Below are positions 9,033 to 18,145 of a DNA stretch of 64,000 bases, in pieces (the first letter of the stretch is position 1; each line of letters opens with the position of its first letter). This DNA is from Bacteroidales bacterium (GTDB taxonomy: Bacteria > Bacteroidota > Bacteroidia > Bacteroidales > UBA10428): contig JAFGKY010000099.1 in assembly GCA_016928305.1 (NCBI GenBank), positions 1 to 64,000 of the forward strand. The letters are read 5' to 3'. The notes under the pieces are model-generated. The model saw only the letters and a program-made list of their open reading frames with translations. It was not told the origin of the DNA and did not search any database. A program made the position numbers and the translations under genes.

Positions 9033-10166
9033 ATGGCGGATAGAATTAAACTGACGGCTGTTTTTCTGATAATAACCTGTACACTCTGTTGGGGCCAGGT
9101 GATCAGCAGCGGCAGATCAAAGATCACCGTTGTACCGGAAAATGCCGATACGCTTTCACCTGAAATTATTATGTTATCGCCTCAGGTGGGAAAAGAAGAA
9201 GTATTCAACTGCAACGTTAACCGGTTGAATATTGTTGGTGAAATCAGGGATAATGCTGCAATAAAGACTTTTTTGATCAATGCTGCCCCTGTAACCTTAT
9301 CCGGCAAGAACGTTTTTACTTCACAGGTAGTGTTAAACCAGGGTATGAATGAGTTTGACCTGCTGGCCATAGACGTCCATGATAACTATGCAAAACTGAA
9401 ATTACGAATTAATTATACCCTCAATAAACCGGTTATGCATGTTGAAGAAGTTGAAATCAAGGGTAATTTTTACGGTTTGTTGATCGGCATTGATCATTAC
9501 AAGGATCCGGGATTCCCGAACCTTGATAATCCGATCCGTGATGTTGAACGGTTATACCGTGTTCTGGAATCGAAGTATAATTTCAACAAAGGAAACATTA
9601 AAGTTATCCGGGATGCCGGTTATAAAGACATTATCAAAGCACTGGATGAATTATCAAAGACAATAACGGTCGACGATAATCTGTTGATCTTTTATGCCGG
9701 ACATGGCTGGTGGGATAAAGATGCCAACATCGGTTACTGGCTGCCTGCCGATGCTACCCAATCGAGCAAGGAAGCCTGGTTCAGGAACAGTACACTGAGG
9801 GATTATGTTATGGAAATAAAATCAAAACATACACTTTTAGTAACGGATGCCTGTTTCGGCGGATCCATTTTTAAAACAAGGAGTGTGACGATTGAAGCAC
9901 CCATGGCTATCGGGAAACTCTATGAACTGAAGAGCAGAAAAGCGATGACCAGCGGTACCCTGACCACTGTTCCCGATCGCAGTGCATTCACGCATTACCT
10001 GATTGACCGGCTTGAGAACAATGAACAGGAATACCTCTCATCCGAGCAACTGTTCAGTTCGATAAGGATCCCCGTAATAAACAACAGCAACGTGGTACCA
10101 CAGTATGGAGAAATAATGCAGGTGGGTGATGAAGGGGGTGATTTCATTTTCATCAGCAAGCAATAA
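9033..10166 (+). CDS. Exported caspase-family cysteine peptidase (copy 1)
   Basis: 377 residues, peptidase family C14 (metacaspase/orthocaspase-like). A signal peptide ends near residue 22 (TLCWGQ). Residues about 42-130 form an Ig-like beta domain (LNIVGEIRDN ... LNQGMNEFDLLAIDVHDN), and 145-377 the caspase domain: YGLLIGIDHY, LLIFYAGHGWW with His224, and LLVTDACFGG with Cys274, the complete His/Cys dyad. The basic loop after the cysteine (SIFKTRS) and MTSGTLTTVPD resemble metacaspase loops. Secretion places it in the periplasm or at the surface, unlike cytoplasmic defence caspases. It sits between the membrane companion (10-bp gap) and a SusD-like lipoprotein (10-bp gap), so a three-gene operon. 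Natural substrate and activation signal are unknown. Confidence 0.85.
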   Translation: MADRIKLTAVFLIITCTLCWGQVISSGRSKITVVPENADTLSPEIIMLSPQVGKEEVFNCNVNRLNIVGEIRDNAAIKTFLINAAPVTLSGKNVFTSQVVLNQGMNEFDLLAIDVHDNYAKLKLRINYTLNKPVMHVEEVEIKGNFYGLLIGIDHYKDPGFPNLDNPIRDVERLYRVLESKYNFNKGNIKVIRDAGYKDIIKALDELSKTITVDDNLLIFYAGHGWWDKDANIGYWLPADATQSSKEAWFRNSTLRDYVMEIKSKHTLLVTDACFGGSIFKTRSVTIEAPMAIGKLYELKSRKAMTSGTLTTVPDRSAFTHYLIDRLENNEQEYLSSEQLFSSIRIPVINNSNVVPQYGEIMQVGDEGGDFIFISKQ

Positions 10167-10176
10167 GCTATTCAGT

Positions 10177-11529
10177 ATGAAAAAACCGATAAGAAACAGG
10201 TGGCAATTAACCAGCACGATGTCTATTATCATATGTTTTATGATGCTGGCCAATTCGTGTAAAAAGATCGAATTTGAAAAATTGCATGAAAACATAAAAT
10301 ATGTTCACACCTACGAGGAAGCCCAGTCTTTATTGACGGAAACCTACGATCTGTTTAAGGGATTGGCGACCGGTGATTCCCCTGATAATTTTTACCCGTA
10401 CCTGCTGATCTCTACGGCCCTGTATTCGGATGAAGCGGTCCATAATGGCTCAAATCCCCAGTGGGCACAATTTGCAAACCACAATATAAGTTCCGATAAC
10501 GGTATATGCTCAACTATCTGGTTCACCGGATATAAAATAATTGACAATGCCAATACCATCATCAGGGACGTTGAAAATTTTGAGGAAGAAAATGCTGAAC
10601 AGTATAATATTGTCGGTCAGGCAAAGGCAATCTGGGCTTTTACCCATTTTCTGCTGCTGAATCTGTACGGGAACATCCCCTTGTTATGGGACCCGTTAAT
10701 TCCGGGGAATTACCCCGAGGTCGCCTCCAAATCAGAACTTGTAGATGCGATTATTGAATATCTGACGTATGCAGTTGAATATCTTTCAGCATATGGCACA
10801 TCGGATAACACCATAATCAACGTGAATGCGGCCCAGGCCCTTCTGGCTCGTGTGTATTTATATGATGAGCAATGGACCAAGGCATATCAGACAGCCGGTA
10901 ATATAATGATGTCCGGGGAATATTCACTATGCGAGGATTATCAGGATGCGTTTATTAAAGATGAAAATCCGGAAGTCATCTGGAAGCTCGATTACAATGC
11001 CAGTCATAAAAACATACTGGGATATTATGGTTATCCTGCAGACAGTGGCGGGATCTTTGAATACGCTCCGTATGAAGGACAAATTAATGCTTTTGAATTA
11101 ACGGACCTGAGAAAACTTTATTCTGTTACCTGGGCCAATTCGACCGGTTTTATATCCAAATACAGAAATCCTATAACCGGGGACTTTGACATACCTGTGA
11201 TCCGGTATTCGGAAATACTGCTAATCGCTGCCGAAGCAGCCCTGAAGGTGGGAAATTATACCACTTCTCTGCCCTATATCAATGAAGTAAGAGACAGGGC
11301 CAAACGCAATCCCTATGTAGGAGATATCCAGCAAGAGGATATAATGGGGATAATTTTAAGAGAACGTCAGTGCGAACTCGCTTTTGAAAACCACCGGTGG
11401 TTTGATATAAACAGAAATGGGATGGTCCAACAAATAATCAGCAATCTTCCTGAGACAAAAAGCATATGGCCCATACCGCAGGACGCATTGGATGAAAATC
11501 CTAATCTAGTCCAGAATCCGGGTTATTAG
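10177..11529 (+). CDS. SusD/RagB-family lipoprotein in caspase operon
   Basis: 450 residues from ATG 10177, which lies 10 bp after the caspase stop and gives a standard lipoprotein signal with lipobox Cys28 (MLANSC); the upstream ATG at 10126 would overlap the caspase gene. The helical TPR-like SusD fold is recognised from AKAIWAFTHFLLLNLYG, VNAAQALLARVYLY, YSEILLIAAEAAL and the C-terminal RERQCELAFENHRWFD. SusD proteins bind glycans at the surface as lids on SusC TonB-dependent transporters, but no SusC gene is present anywhere in the window. Being the last gene of a caspase operon is odd; it may be a substrate, a docking partner, or a nutrient-binding protein under module control. Confidence 0.85.
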   Translation: MKKPIRNRWQLTSTMSIIICFMMLANSCKKIEFEKLHENIKYVHTYEEAQSLLTETYDLFKGLATGDSPDNFYPYLLISTALYSDEAVHNGSNPQWAQFANHNISSDNGICSTIWFTGYKIIDNANTIIRDVENFEEENAEQYNIVGQAKAIWAFTHFLLLNLYGNIPLLWDPLIPGNYPEVASKSELVDAIIEYLTYAVEYLSAYGTSDNTIINVNAAQALLARVYLYDEQWTKAYQTAGNIMMSGEYSLCEDYQDAFIKDENPEVIWKLDYNASHKNILGYYGYPADSGGIFEYAPYEGQINAFELTDLRKLYSVTWANSTGFISKYRNPITGDFDIPVIRYSEILLIAAEAALKVGNYTTSLPYINEVRDRAKRNPYVGDIQQEDIMGIILRERQCELAFENHRWFDINRNGMVQQIISNLPETKSIWPIPQDALDENPNLVQNPGY

Positions 11530-11672
11530 GTGGTAATTGCAACAAATCACATACATGCTTCACGCCGTTTCTGTTAAGTGAATGCGCACAAATAATTTTA
11601 CGCTGATTAGGTTCCGAGGCTATAACCGATAGAATCACTACAACTCTTGCTGTCGAATTGAAAGCGAGAAAA

Positions 11673-12914
11673 CTAATCTTCCGGGCATTCACCTGCTTTC
11701 AGCAGCACTTTTTCCTCCTGCCAGAATGTGTGGTTTGCCTTATACCCGAAACCCAAAAACGAGAAGTTGACACCACAGGCTCCGATAAACTGGCATTTGG
11801 CCTGCTGACAGGGGGGAGTAAAGGTATAATCACCACCGATTAAAAATGCCGTATGAATCCAGGGGACAATCGCTTCACCCAATATGTCTATTTCCAGTCT
11901 CGGAAAAGCAAGGCCGAAATTGGCACCGATTGCCGAAGAAGCCCCTGTCTGTGCAATGCTCTTTTCCATGCTCTGATCACCCATGGAGGCATCGACCGAC
12001 ACATTGGTTCCATTGTATTTAATACCGGTGGTTGAATTATACGTGAATTTAACCTCTACCTGTGAGGAACCGTCAACGGGCACATAGCAATTCATAACAA
12101 ACATCACTTTAAGGTTAATGGTGGCCGGAATCGCAAGTCCTGTTACCGGAAATTTGAGCAGTACAACGGGCAATTCAAAAGCAATATCATCCCTGCCTGA
12201 ACCCGCAACGGTCAGATTCAGCGTCAGGTCCCCTTTAATGTTTACGTTTTTCTGTCCGAATTTTGTAAGCCTGCTGTCCTCGTATTTCAATTCCGTGCCG
12301 GAATAGAATTTCTCAATAGAGCCTTTTGCCAGAAATTTTGCAGTAATTGGTTTTACGAGGTCTTTTTTAACTTCAAATTCCACATCCGCTTTTTCATCAG
12401 AAAAAACGAATTTTATCCGGTAGCTATAATCGCCGTATTTGAATTCAAACTCAATGCTGTCACCATCAATCGACTTATACCCGATATTCGTTCCTTTCAT
12501 CTGAACAACAGGGATGACGCCATCTTTAAAGTGAATCTCTTTGTTCCATGATATTTCGCCGTCCCTGATTGCCTCATTCAATGTGGCATAGGCTGTCTCA
12601 ATCCGGGTTTCATTACCGTTTCGGACAACATTCGTCACACGGCGCAGTGCCACACCATAGATGAGCAGAATATCATCCTCCTTCAGGTTTGTGATTTTCG
12701 GATCATCGCCTTCAAAATAATAAATATAATCAGCCGTATCAATCCTCACAAGCGACTGTGCGGATAAACTGTCGATAAACACCGTGTTATCGGTATAGGT
12801 AACATCGTACACCGTGCTTTCTTTTTCATCCGGCTTCACAGATTCATCCTTCTCACAGGTATTAAAGAAGAGAATGATAAATCCCGATACCAGAAAGTAT
12901 TTTATGTATTTCAT
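11673..12914 (-). CDS. Lipoprotein of unknown function
   Basis: 413 residues with a signal peptide and lipobox Cys20 (FFNTCEK). I do not recognise the family. The N-terminal third (VYDVTYTDNTVFIDS ... DDILLIYGV) resembles the short beta domains of Bacteroidota surface lipoproteins. The remainder is beta-rich and ends with a cysteine-containing segment (PPCQQAKCQFIGACG), suggesting one or more disulphides and an envelope location. It is transcribed convergently towards the SusD-like gene, with about 140 bp between stops, and starts 240 bp after the end of the sensor kinase gene, so it could follow that gene on the same strand. Confidence 0.6.
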   Translation of the reverse strand: MKYIKYFLVSGFIILFFNTCEKDESVKPDEKESTVYDVTYTDNTVFIDSLSAQSLVRIDTADYIYYFEGDDPKITNLKEDDILLIYGVALRRVTNVVRNGNETRIETAYATLNEAIRDGEISWNKEIHFKDGVIPVVQMKGTNIGYKSIDGDSIEFEFKYGDYSYRIKFVFSDEKADVEFEVKKDLVKPITAKFLAKGSIEKFYSGTELKYEDSRLTKFGQKNVNIKGDLTLNLTVAGSGRDDIAFELPVVLLKFPVTGLAIPATINLKVMFVMNCYVPVDGSSQVEVKFTYNSTTGIKYNGTNVSVDASMGDQSMEKSIAQTGASSAIGANFGLAFPRLEIDILGEAIVPWIHTAFLIGGDYTFTPPCQQAKCQFIGACGVNFSFLGFGYKANHTFWQEEKVLLKAGECPED

Positions 12915-13152
12915 GATGTTGCTTTTCTTAGTTTTTATTATGATCCTCTAAAATTAATAAAAGTATTCCGAGAATCAATGCCGGGGAATCAGTCCGGTGA
13001 AAGAACGGCAGGTTTCAGGAGATCTCCGGGATTCATACAAAATATGAAAACAGGGTCTGTTCTGCAGATGAAATACGACAGATTGAAACGCATTTGATCA
13101 CCCGACATGCAAAGCAAGGCATAAAAAATAATAAGCAGAACCGGGAATTTTT

Positions 13153-16100
13153 TTATGCAAGATTCCGTATTATCACATCAATGAGTTGTTCCCTGCTTAT
13201 AGGTTTTGAAAGATAATCGGTGAAGCCATAACCCAGGATTTCCAGTCTTTCATTTTCGGTGGCATAGGCAGTAACGGCAATTATGGGAATGGTACTGTTC
13301 ACTTTCCTGATCTCATGGTAGGCCTCAACACCACTCATAACCGGCATCTTTATGTCCATTATGATAAGCGACGGTCCGGGAATAAGATTATCTTTGATAT
13401 ATTCTACCGCTTCCTTTCCGTTTTTGGCCCATATGATATTAGCCTTCATCGGCTTAAGGATCCTTTCATACAACACATAATTAGTTGCTTCATCTTCAGC
13501 AACAATTATATTAAACTCAGGCATTGCTGAACTTTTCTCTTGTTCATTTTGCTGATTTCTGGCAATATCAATGGCAGAGCCCAGCGTAAACGGAATGCTG
13601 AAAAAGAAAGTAGTGCCTTTTGCGGGCTCTGATTCAAGCCAAATTTCCCCGCCCAGTATATCAACAAGTTTTTTGCAAATGGATAAACCAATGCCCGTTC
13701 CCTTATAAAGCCGGGTCGTATGGTTCTCCAGTTTCTGGAAGTAATTAAAAATTCTGACGTAATCACTTTTCTCTATGCCAATTCCTGTGTCGGCAACATA
13801 AAATATCACTTTACCCTTTTGTATTTCATATCCAAACCTTACCGTACCCTTTTCGGTATATTTCATGGCATTGCTCAGGAGGTTATTCAGAACCTGCCTG
13901 AAACGGTATTGATCCGTAACGAGCACCAGTGGTTTCTGTGAAGGAATATGCAGCAGGATGTCCACACCGGGTTTGATCTTATATTTATAAATACTTTCCA
14001 GTTCTTTTAATACCTGATTCGCATCAAAAGGTACGGATTCAATCTTTAACTGGTTTGCTTCAATCAACGAAATATCCAAAATATCGTTGATTACAACCAT
14101 CAGATTCTCGCAATTGCTATTAATGATCCGGACGTATTCTTCTTTTTCATTTTCATCTTTCTCATGAACAAGGAGACTGGAAAAGCCAAGGATGGCATTC
14201 ATGGGTGTGCGGATTTCGTGGCTCATGTTGGCCAGAAATGCAGACTTCAACTTATCAGCTTCTTCCGCTTTTTTCCTGGCTGTCTGAAGTTCGGCTGTAC
14301 GTTCGGAAACCAGCTCTTCAAGATGATTTCGATGTTTTGCCAGCTCTTCATTTTGCATGATGATCTCTTCCTGTTTTTCTTCCAGCAGAGCATTTGCTTC
14401 CGATAATTCGGTTGTCCTGAGTGCCACGCTCTCCTGCAATATTTTCTTTTGCTGGTTGATTCTGTAAACCCTATACCGGAATAACAACACAATTGAACTT
14501 ATGATCAACAAGATCATGACTGAAATAAACCACCATGTTTTCCAGATCGGAGGCATAACTCTTATCTTCAGTTCTGCCGGTATCTCATTCCAGAATCCAT
14601 CGTTGTTGGAAGCCTTGACTTTAAAAACATATTTCCTGCCGGACAGGTTAGAGTAAGTTGCATACCTGGAACCGGAAGTTACATAATTCCACTCCTTGTC
14701 AAAACCTTCCAGCTTATAGGCATACCTGTTCTCATTGGGATTGGCATAGTGCATGGCCGCAAACTCAAAGGTAACCACGTAGTGTTTATGGGATAATTTT
14801 ATCTTATCGGTGGTATATATAGATTTATACAGAATCACACGATTGTTTATTTCCTGTCCGATTTCAACGTTTTTATTAAAGATCCTCAAACCGGTGATCT
14901 TTACTTCAGGTAAATGATGATTATTTACGATGTCCTGCGGATGAAAAGAAAGAAATCCATTAACACCTCCCAGGAACATTTCCCCGGATCTGGCTTTATA
15001 GCAGGAATTATTTGCGAACTGAAGAATCTTCAGGTCTTCGCGTGAATTAAAAACACGAAAATTCGGGAAATACGGTGCATTTAACGCATCGGTGAACTTG
15101 ACAAAACCATTGGTTGTTGTGATCCACAAATTGCCTGTATTATCGGCCAGAATCGCAGTTATCTTTTTTGTCGGAAGGCCGTCCTTTTCTGTATAGCGAA
15201 TGAGGCTGTCCTTTTCAACATCCAGGTAGAGCAGACCTTCCTCACCACCGGCCCATATGTTGCCCCTTGCGTCCTTGTACATGGTTATGATAATAAAATC
15301 GCTAAATTTCTTATTGTACAGCACAAATGAACTGTCCTGTTTATTGAATACATACAATCCCTTTTTAATACTGCCAATCCATATATTGTCCTCGTCATCC
15401 CGGTATACCATATTGACCCGGTATCTTCCGAAACCATGTCTTTCCCCGGTATCATTCAGAAAGCGGACAAAATGATTGCTTTTATACGGAAGCAAATCAA
15501 TTCCTTCTCTTGTTCCTATCCAAAGGTTGTTATGGCTGTCTGCCACCAGCGAATAGATAATATCACTTGACAAACTGTTAGCATTGGAGGGATCATGCAG
15601 GTATTTTTTCTTCTTTTGTGTTGTAATGTTATAACACCGCAATCCTCCCATGTATGTTCCGATCCAAAGATTATCATCGGCATCCAGGTACAGGCTCTTG
15701 ATATTATTTCCACTGAAAAACGGTTCATTTCCTATTCTCGACATGAAATACCTGAATGTTCCCTCTTTGCTGTCATAAAAAGCCAATCCGGCCTTTTCCG
15801 TTCCCAGCCAAAGGTTACTGTTTTTGTCATCGGTGATGGCAAAAATTGTAAGATCAGCCAGATACGGGTCATTGCTTTCGGCGAACAAGTATTGCTTGAA
15901 TTTTTTCTGGTTAAAATCACAATAATTAACTCCGCCGCTGAAGGTGCCCAACCACATGATATCATGCTTGTCAATATAAATATCATAAATGGAATTATGG
16001 GTAATTTCCGAGATACCAAAACGATTATGCGCATATAGTGTGAATGTTCTTCTGTCAGAATCTTTTAGGTATAGTCCTTTGTATGTTCCCACCCATAATC

Positions 16101-16977
16101 GTCCGAACCTGTCGGTGACAATATCCCTGATCCTTATGTTGAAATTTTTATTCCTGTCAAGGTCGATCCATTCAAAAGTTGAGCTGTTTTTGTGTAAAAA
16201 ATTCAATCCGTCTTCGAAGGTTCCGATCCATATGTTTCCGTCAGCGTCCTCGGAAATGCATTCAATCCGGTTTCCGCTCAACGACCGTTTGTCATCCGGA
16301 ATATTCTCAAAATGGTGTTTTCCCCCGGATTTCAGGTTATATACAAACACACCGTATTGCAGGGTTCCGACGTAAAGATTTCTATTTAAATCTAAATACA
16401 ATGCCGATACTTCTGCATTCCCGGGAAGTCCATACTTTGCCAGAACGTTTTTCACAACCAATGTCCGGCTATCCAACTGGAACAATCCGGCAGAAGATGC
16501 AAGCAATAACGTGTCAGGGTGAATCTCAATAATTTCCCAGGTAACTTCCGAGAATTGCTTGTTCTTATCGGTTCTGACGCGTTCAAAGGCATCTCTTTCC
16601 GGATTATAAAATGCCACACCGCCGTCCGTTGCTATCCACATTCTCTTGTTGTTGTCAAGCAAAATATAACGGATCAGGTCGTGATTAATCGATGTTGAAT
16701 CGTCCGGCTTATGGATATATGCTTTAAGCTGGTATCCGTCAAACCGGTCAATACCCTCGTTGGTGCCGAACCACATAAATCCGTATTCATCACGGCAAAT
16801 AGCGTTAACCTTGTTGTTATTAAGGCCGTGTTCCATGGTAATGTTCTTGAACAGATAATTTGCATAAATGGAATGTTCCGTTTGAGAATAACCGGCAAAT
16901 CCCTGCAGAAACAACAACATCCACAACACGAGCGCCTTCTGTACAGCTGTTGGTTGTTTAATTTCTATCCGATTCAT
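13153..16977 (-). CDS. Hybrid two-component sensor histidine kinase with periplasmic propeller
   Basis: 1274 residues. Signal peptide (about 15-32), then two periplasmic seven-bladed propellers made of Reg_prop units ([35 protein letters not shown] and others, about 45-680), a Y_Y_Y immunoglobulin-like domain (about 720-808), one transmembrane segment (812-834), a coiled coil, HisKA with phospho-acceptor His920 ([10 protein letters not shown]), HATPase ([25 protein letters not shown]) and a C-terminal receiver with Asp1208 (IIMDIKMP) and Lys1256 (LSKP). This is the HTCS architecture without its usual AraC output domain, so a separate response protein or phosphotransfer partner is expected. 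HTCS proteins usually sense glycans in Bacteroidota. It is divergent from the DUF4197 gene across a 262-bp promoter region. Confidence 0.9.
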   Translation of the reverse strand: MNRIEIKQPTAVQKALVLWMLLFLQGFAGYSQTEHSIYANYLFKNITMEHGLNNNKVNAICRDEYGFMWFGTNEGIDRFDGYQLKAYIHKPDDSTSINHDLIRYILLDNNKRMWIATDGGVAFYNPERDAFERVRTDKNKQFSEVTWEIIEIHPDTLLLASSAGLFQLDSRTLVVKNVLAKYGLPGNAEVSALYLDLNRNLYVGTLQYGVFVYNLKSGGKHHFENIPDDKRSLSGNRIECISEDADGNIWIGTFEDGLNFLHKNSSTFEWIDLDRNKNFNIRIRDIVTDRFGRLWVGTYKGLYLKDSDRRTFTLYAHNRFGISEITHNSIYDIYIDKHDIMWLGTFSGGVNYCDFNQKKFKQYLFAESNDPYLADLTIFAITDDKNSNLWLGTEKAGLAFYDSKEGTFRYFMSRIGNEPFFSGNNIKSLYLDADDNLWIGTYMGGLRCYNITTQKKKKYLHDPSNANSLSSDIIYSLVADSHNNLWIGTREGIDLLPYKSNHFVRFLNDTGERHGFGRYRVNMVYRDDEDNIWIGSIKKGLYVFNKQDSSFVLYNKKFSDFIIITMYKDARGNIWAGGEEGLLYLDVEKDSLIRYTEKDGLPTKKITAILADNTGNLWITTTNGFVKFTDALNAPYFPNFRVFNSREDLKILQFANNSCYKARSGEMFLGGVNGFLSFHPQDIVNNHHLPEVKITGLRIFNKNVEIGQEINNRVILYKSIYTTDKIKLSHKHYVVTFEFAAMHYANPNENRYAYKLEGFDKEWNYVTSGSRYATYSNLSGRKYVFKVKASNNDGFWNEIPAELKIRVMPPIWKTWWFISVMILLIISSIVLLFRYRVYRINQQKKILQESVALRTTELSEANALLEEKQEEIIMQNEELAKHRNHLEELVSERTAELQTARKKAEEADKLKSAFLANMSHEIRTPMNAILGFSSLLVHEKDENEKEEYVRIINSNCENLMVVINDILDISLIEANQLKIESVPFDANQVLKELESIYKYKIKPGVDILLHIPSQKPLVLVTDQYRFRQVLNNLLSNAMKYTEKGTVRFGYEIQKGKVIFYVADTGIGIEKSDYVRIFNYFQKLENHTTRLYKGTGIGLSICKKLVDILGGEIWLESEPAKGTTFFFSIPFTLGSAIDIARNQQNEQEKSSAMPEFNIIVAEDEATNYVLYERILKPMKANIIWAKNGKEAVEYIKDNLIPGPSLIIMDIKMPVMSGVEAYHEIRKVNSTIPIIAVTAYATENERLEILGYGFTDYLSKPISREQLIDVIIRNLA

Positions 16978-17239
16978 ATAAGATATACATACCCATAATG
17001 TACCCGTTCAAAGCACTTCCATACCATTAGTCTTCTTCACAGGCATCCGGTATGTAATTTATTAAAAATATTTGAATAAATGGAAGCAATACATGATGTT
17101 TTTTATCATGTCCATTGCAACTGAATTATCTAACCAATAATTTGCGGGATGTATAAGCAGGTGAACATATCTTTTAACAATCTGCAAACATATTTTATTT
17201 ATTTTCGTTAAATTAGTTAACAAATTTAAATACTGGGCC

Positions 17240-18091
17240 ATGAAAAGATTTTTTTTCCCGATATTGTGTGTTGCCATGATGCTTACGGGCTGCGAATGGC
17301 TTGAAGAAAATGTTCCGGATGAACTTACGGAAGGAGAAATTATCGAAGGTCTTAAAACCGCTTTGAATGTAGGTACAGATTCGGCTTCCGGTAACCTTTC
17401 CTTAACAGATGGGTATTACGGAAACATACTGGTAAAAATTCCCTTACCCCCCGAAGCCGCTTCCCTGCGGAGTAAGATCAACGGGAATTCAACACTGGCA
17501 TTGATCAGCCAGACAATCGGACTGGAAGACAAATTTGAAGATGTCATAAAAACTGTAAACCGTTCAGCAGAAAACGCGGCCAAAGAGGCTGCCCCTATTT
17601 TCAAGAATGCCATAACAGGACTGACCATATCACAAGGCTGGGATATTCTTCACGGGGTAGTGCCAACGGATACCAAGTCAACAACAACGGAAGGCTTTGA
17701 TTCCACAGCCGCAACAAAATATCTGTCAATGAAGACATACGATCCGCTGACCAGTCTTTTCGCTCCCAAGATTAACGCTGCACTTGATAAGGATCTGGTG
17801 GGCGGTTATTCGGCTACCGAAACATGGGAATCGCTGACGAGCACCTACAATAATTTTCTTGCAAGAACCGATGTGCAGGCCGCCCTGCTGGCTGCTGAAC
17901 TGCTGGGTCAGGATCTTGACCTGCCGGCATCCATTAACACAGACCTGGGTGTGTTTTCTACCCAGAAAGCGCTGGATGGCCTTTTTCTGATGGTTGGCAA
18001 AGAAGAGATCAAAATACGCAGAGATCCGCTTGCCTGGGCACAGACTGTTGTGGGTGATATACTCGAAAGGGTGTTTGGCTCGGTGGAATGA
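17240..18091 (+). CDS. DUF4197-family lipoprotein
   Basis: 283 residues with lipobox Cys18 (MMLTGCE). The region from LTEGEIIEGLKTALNVGTDSA to the C-terminus matches the DUF4197 pattern: helical, with IKIPLPPEA-like, AKEAAPIFKNAITGL and SLTSTYNNF motifs. These proteins are widespread in Gram-negative envelopes with no known activity. It is transcribed divergently from the sensor kinase and convergently with the phosphatase gene, with only 54 bp between the stops, so it is probably monocistronic. Confidence 0.8.
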   Translation: MKRFFFPILCVAMMLTGCEWLEENVPDELTEGEIIEGLKTALNVGTDSASGNLSLTDGYYGNILVKIPLPPEAASLRSKINGNSTLALISQTIGLEDKFEDVIKTVNRSAENAAKEAAPIFKNAITGLTISQGWDILHGVVPTDTKSTTTEGFDSTAATKYLSMKTYDPLTSLFAPKINAALDKDLVGGYSATETWESLTSTYNNFLARTDVQAALLAAELLGQDLDLPASINTDLGVFSTQKALDGLFLMVGKEEIKIRRDPLAWAQTVVGDILERVFGSVE

Positions 18092-18145
18092 TTCAACCTT
18101 CGGACAGATGATTCATAAGCAGGGAATTGTTGTTCATGTTGATTT

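Noticed and set aside
11501-11692. 63-codon minus-strand frame between the SusD-like and lipoprotein genes
   Set aside because: Overlaps both gene ends, has no signal of translation and no known relatives that I recognise.
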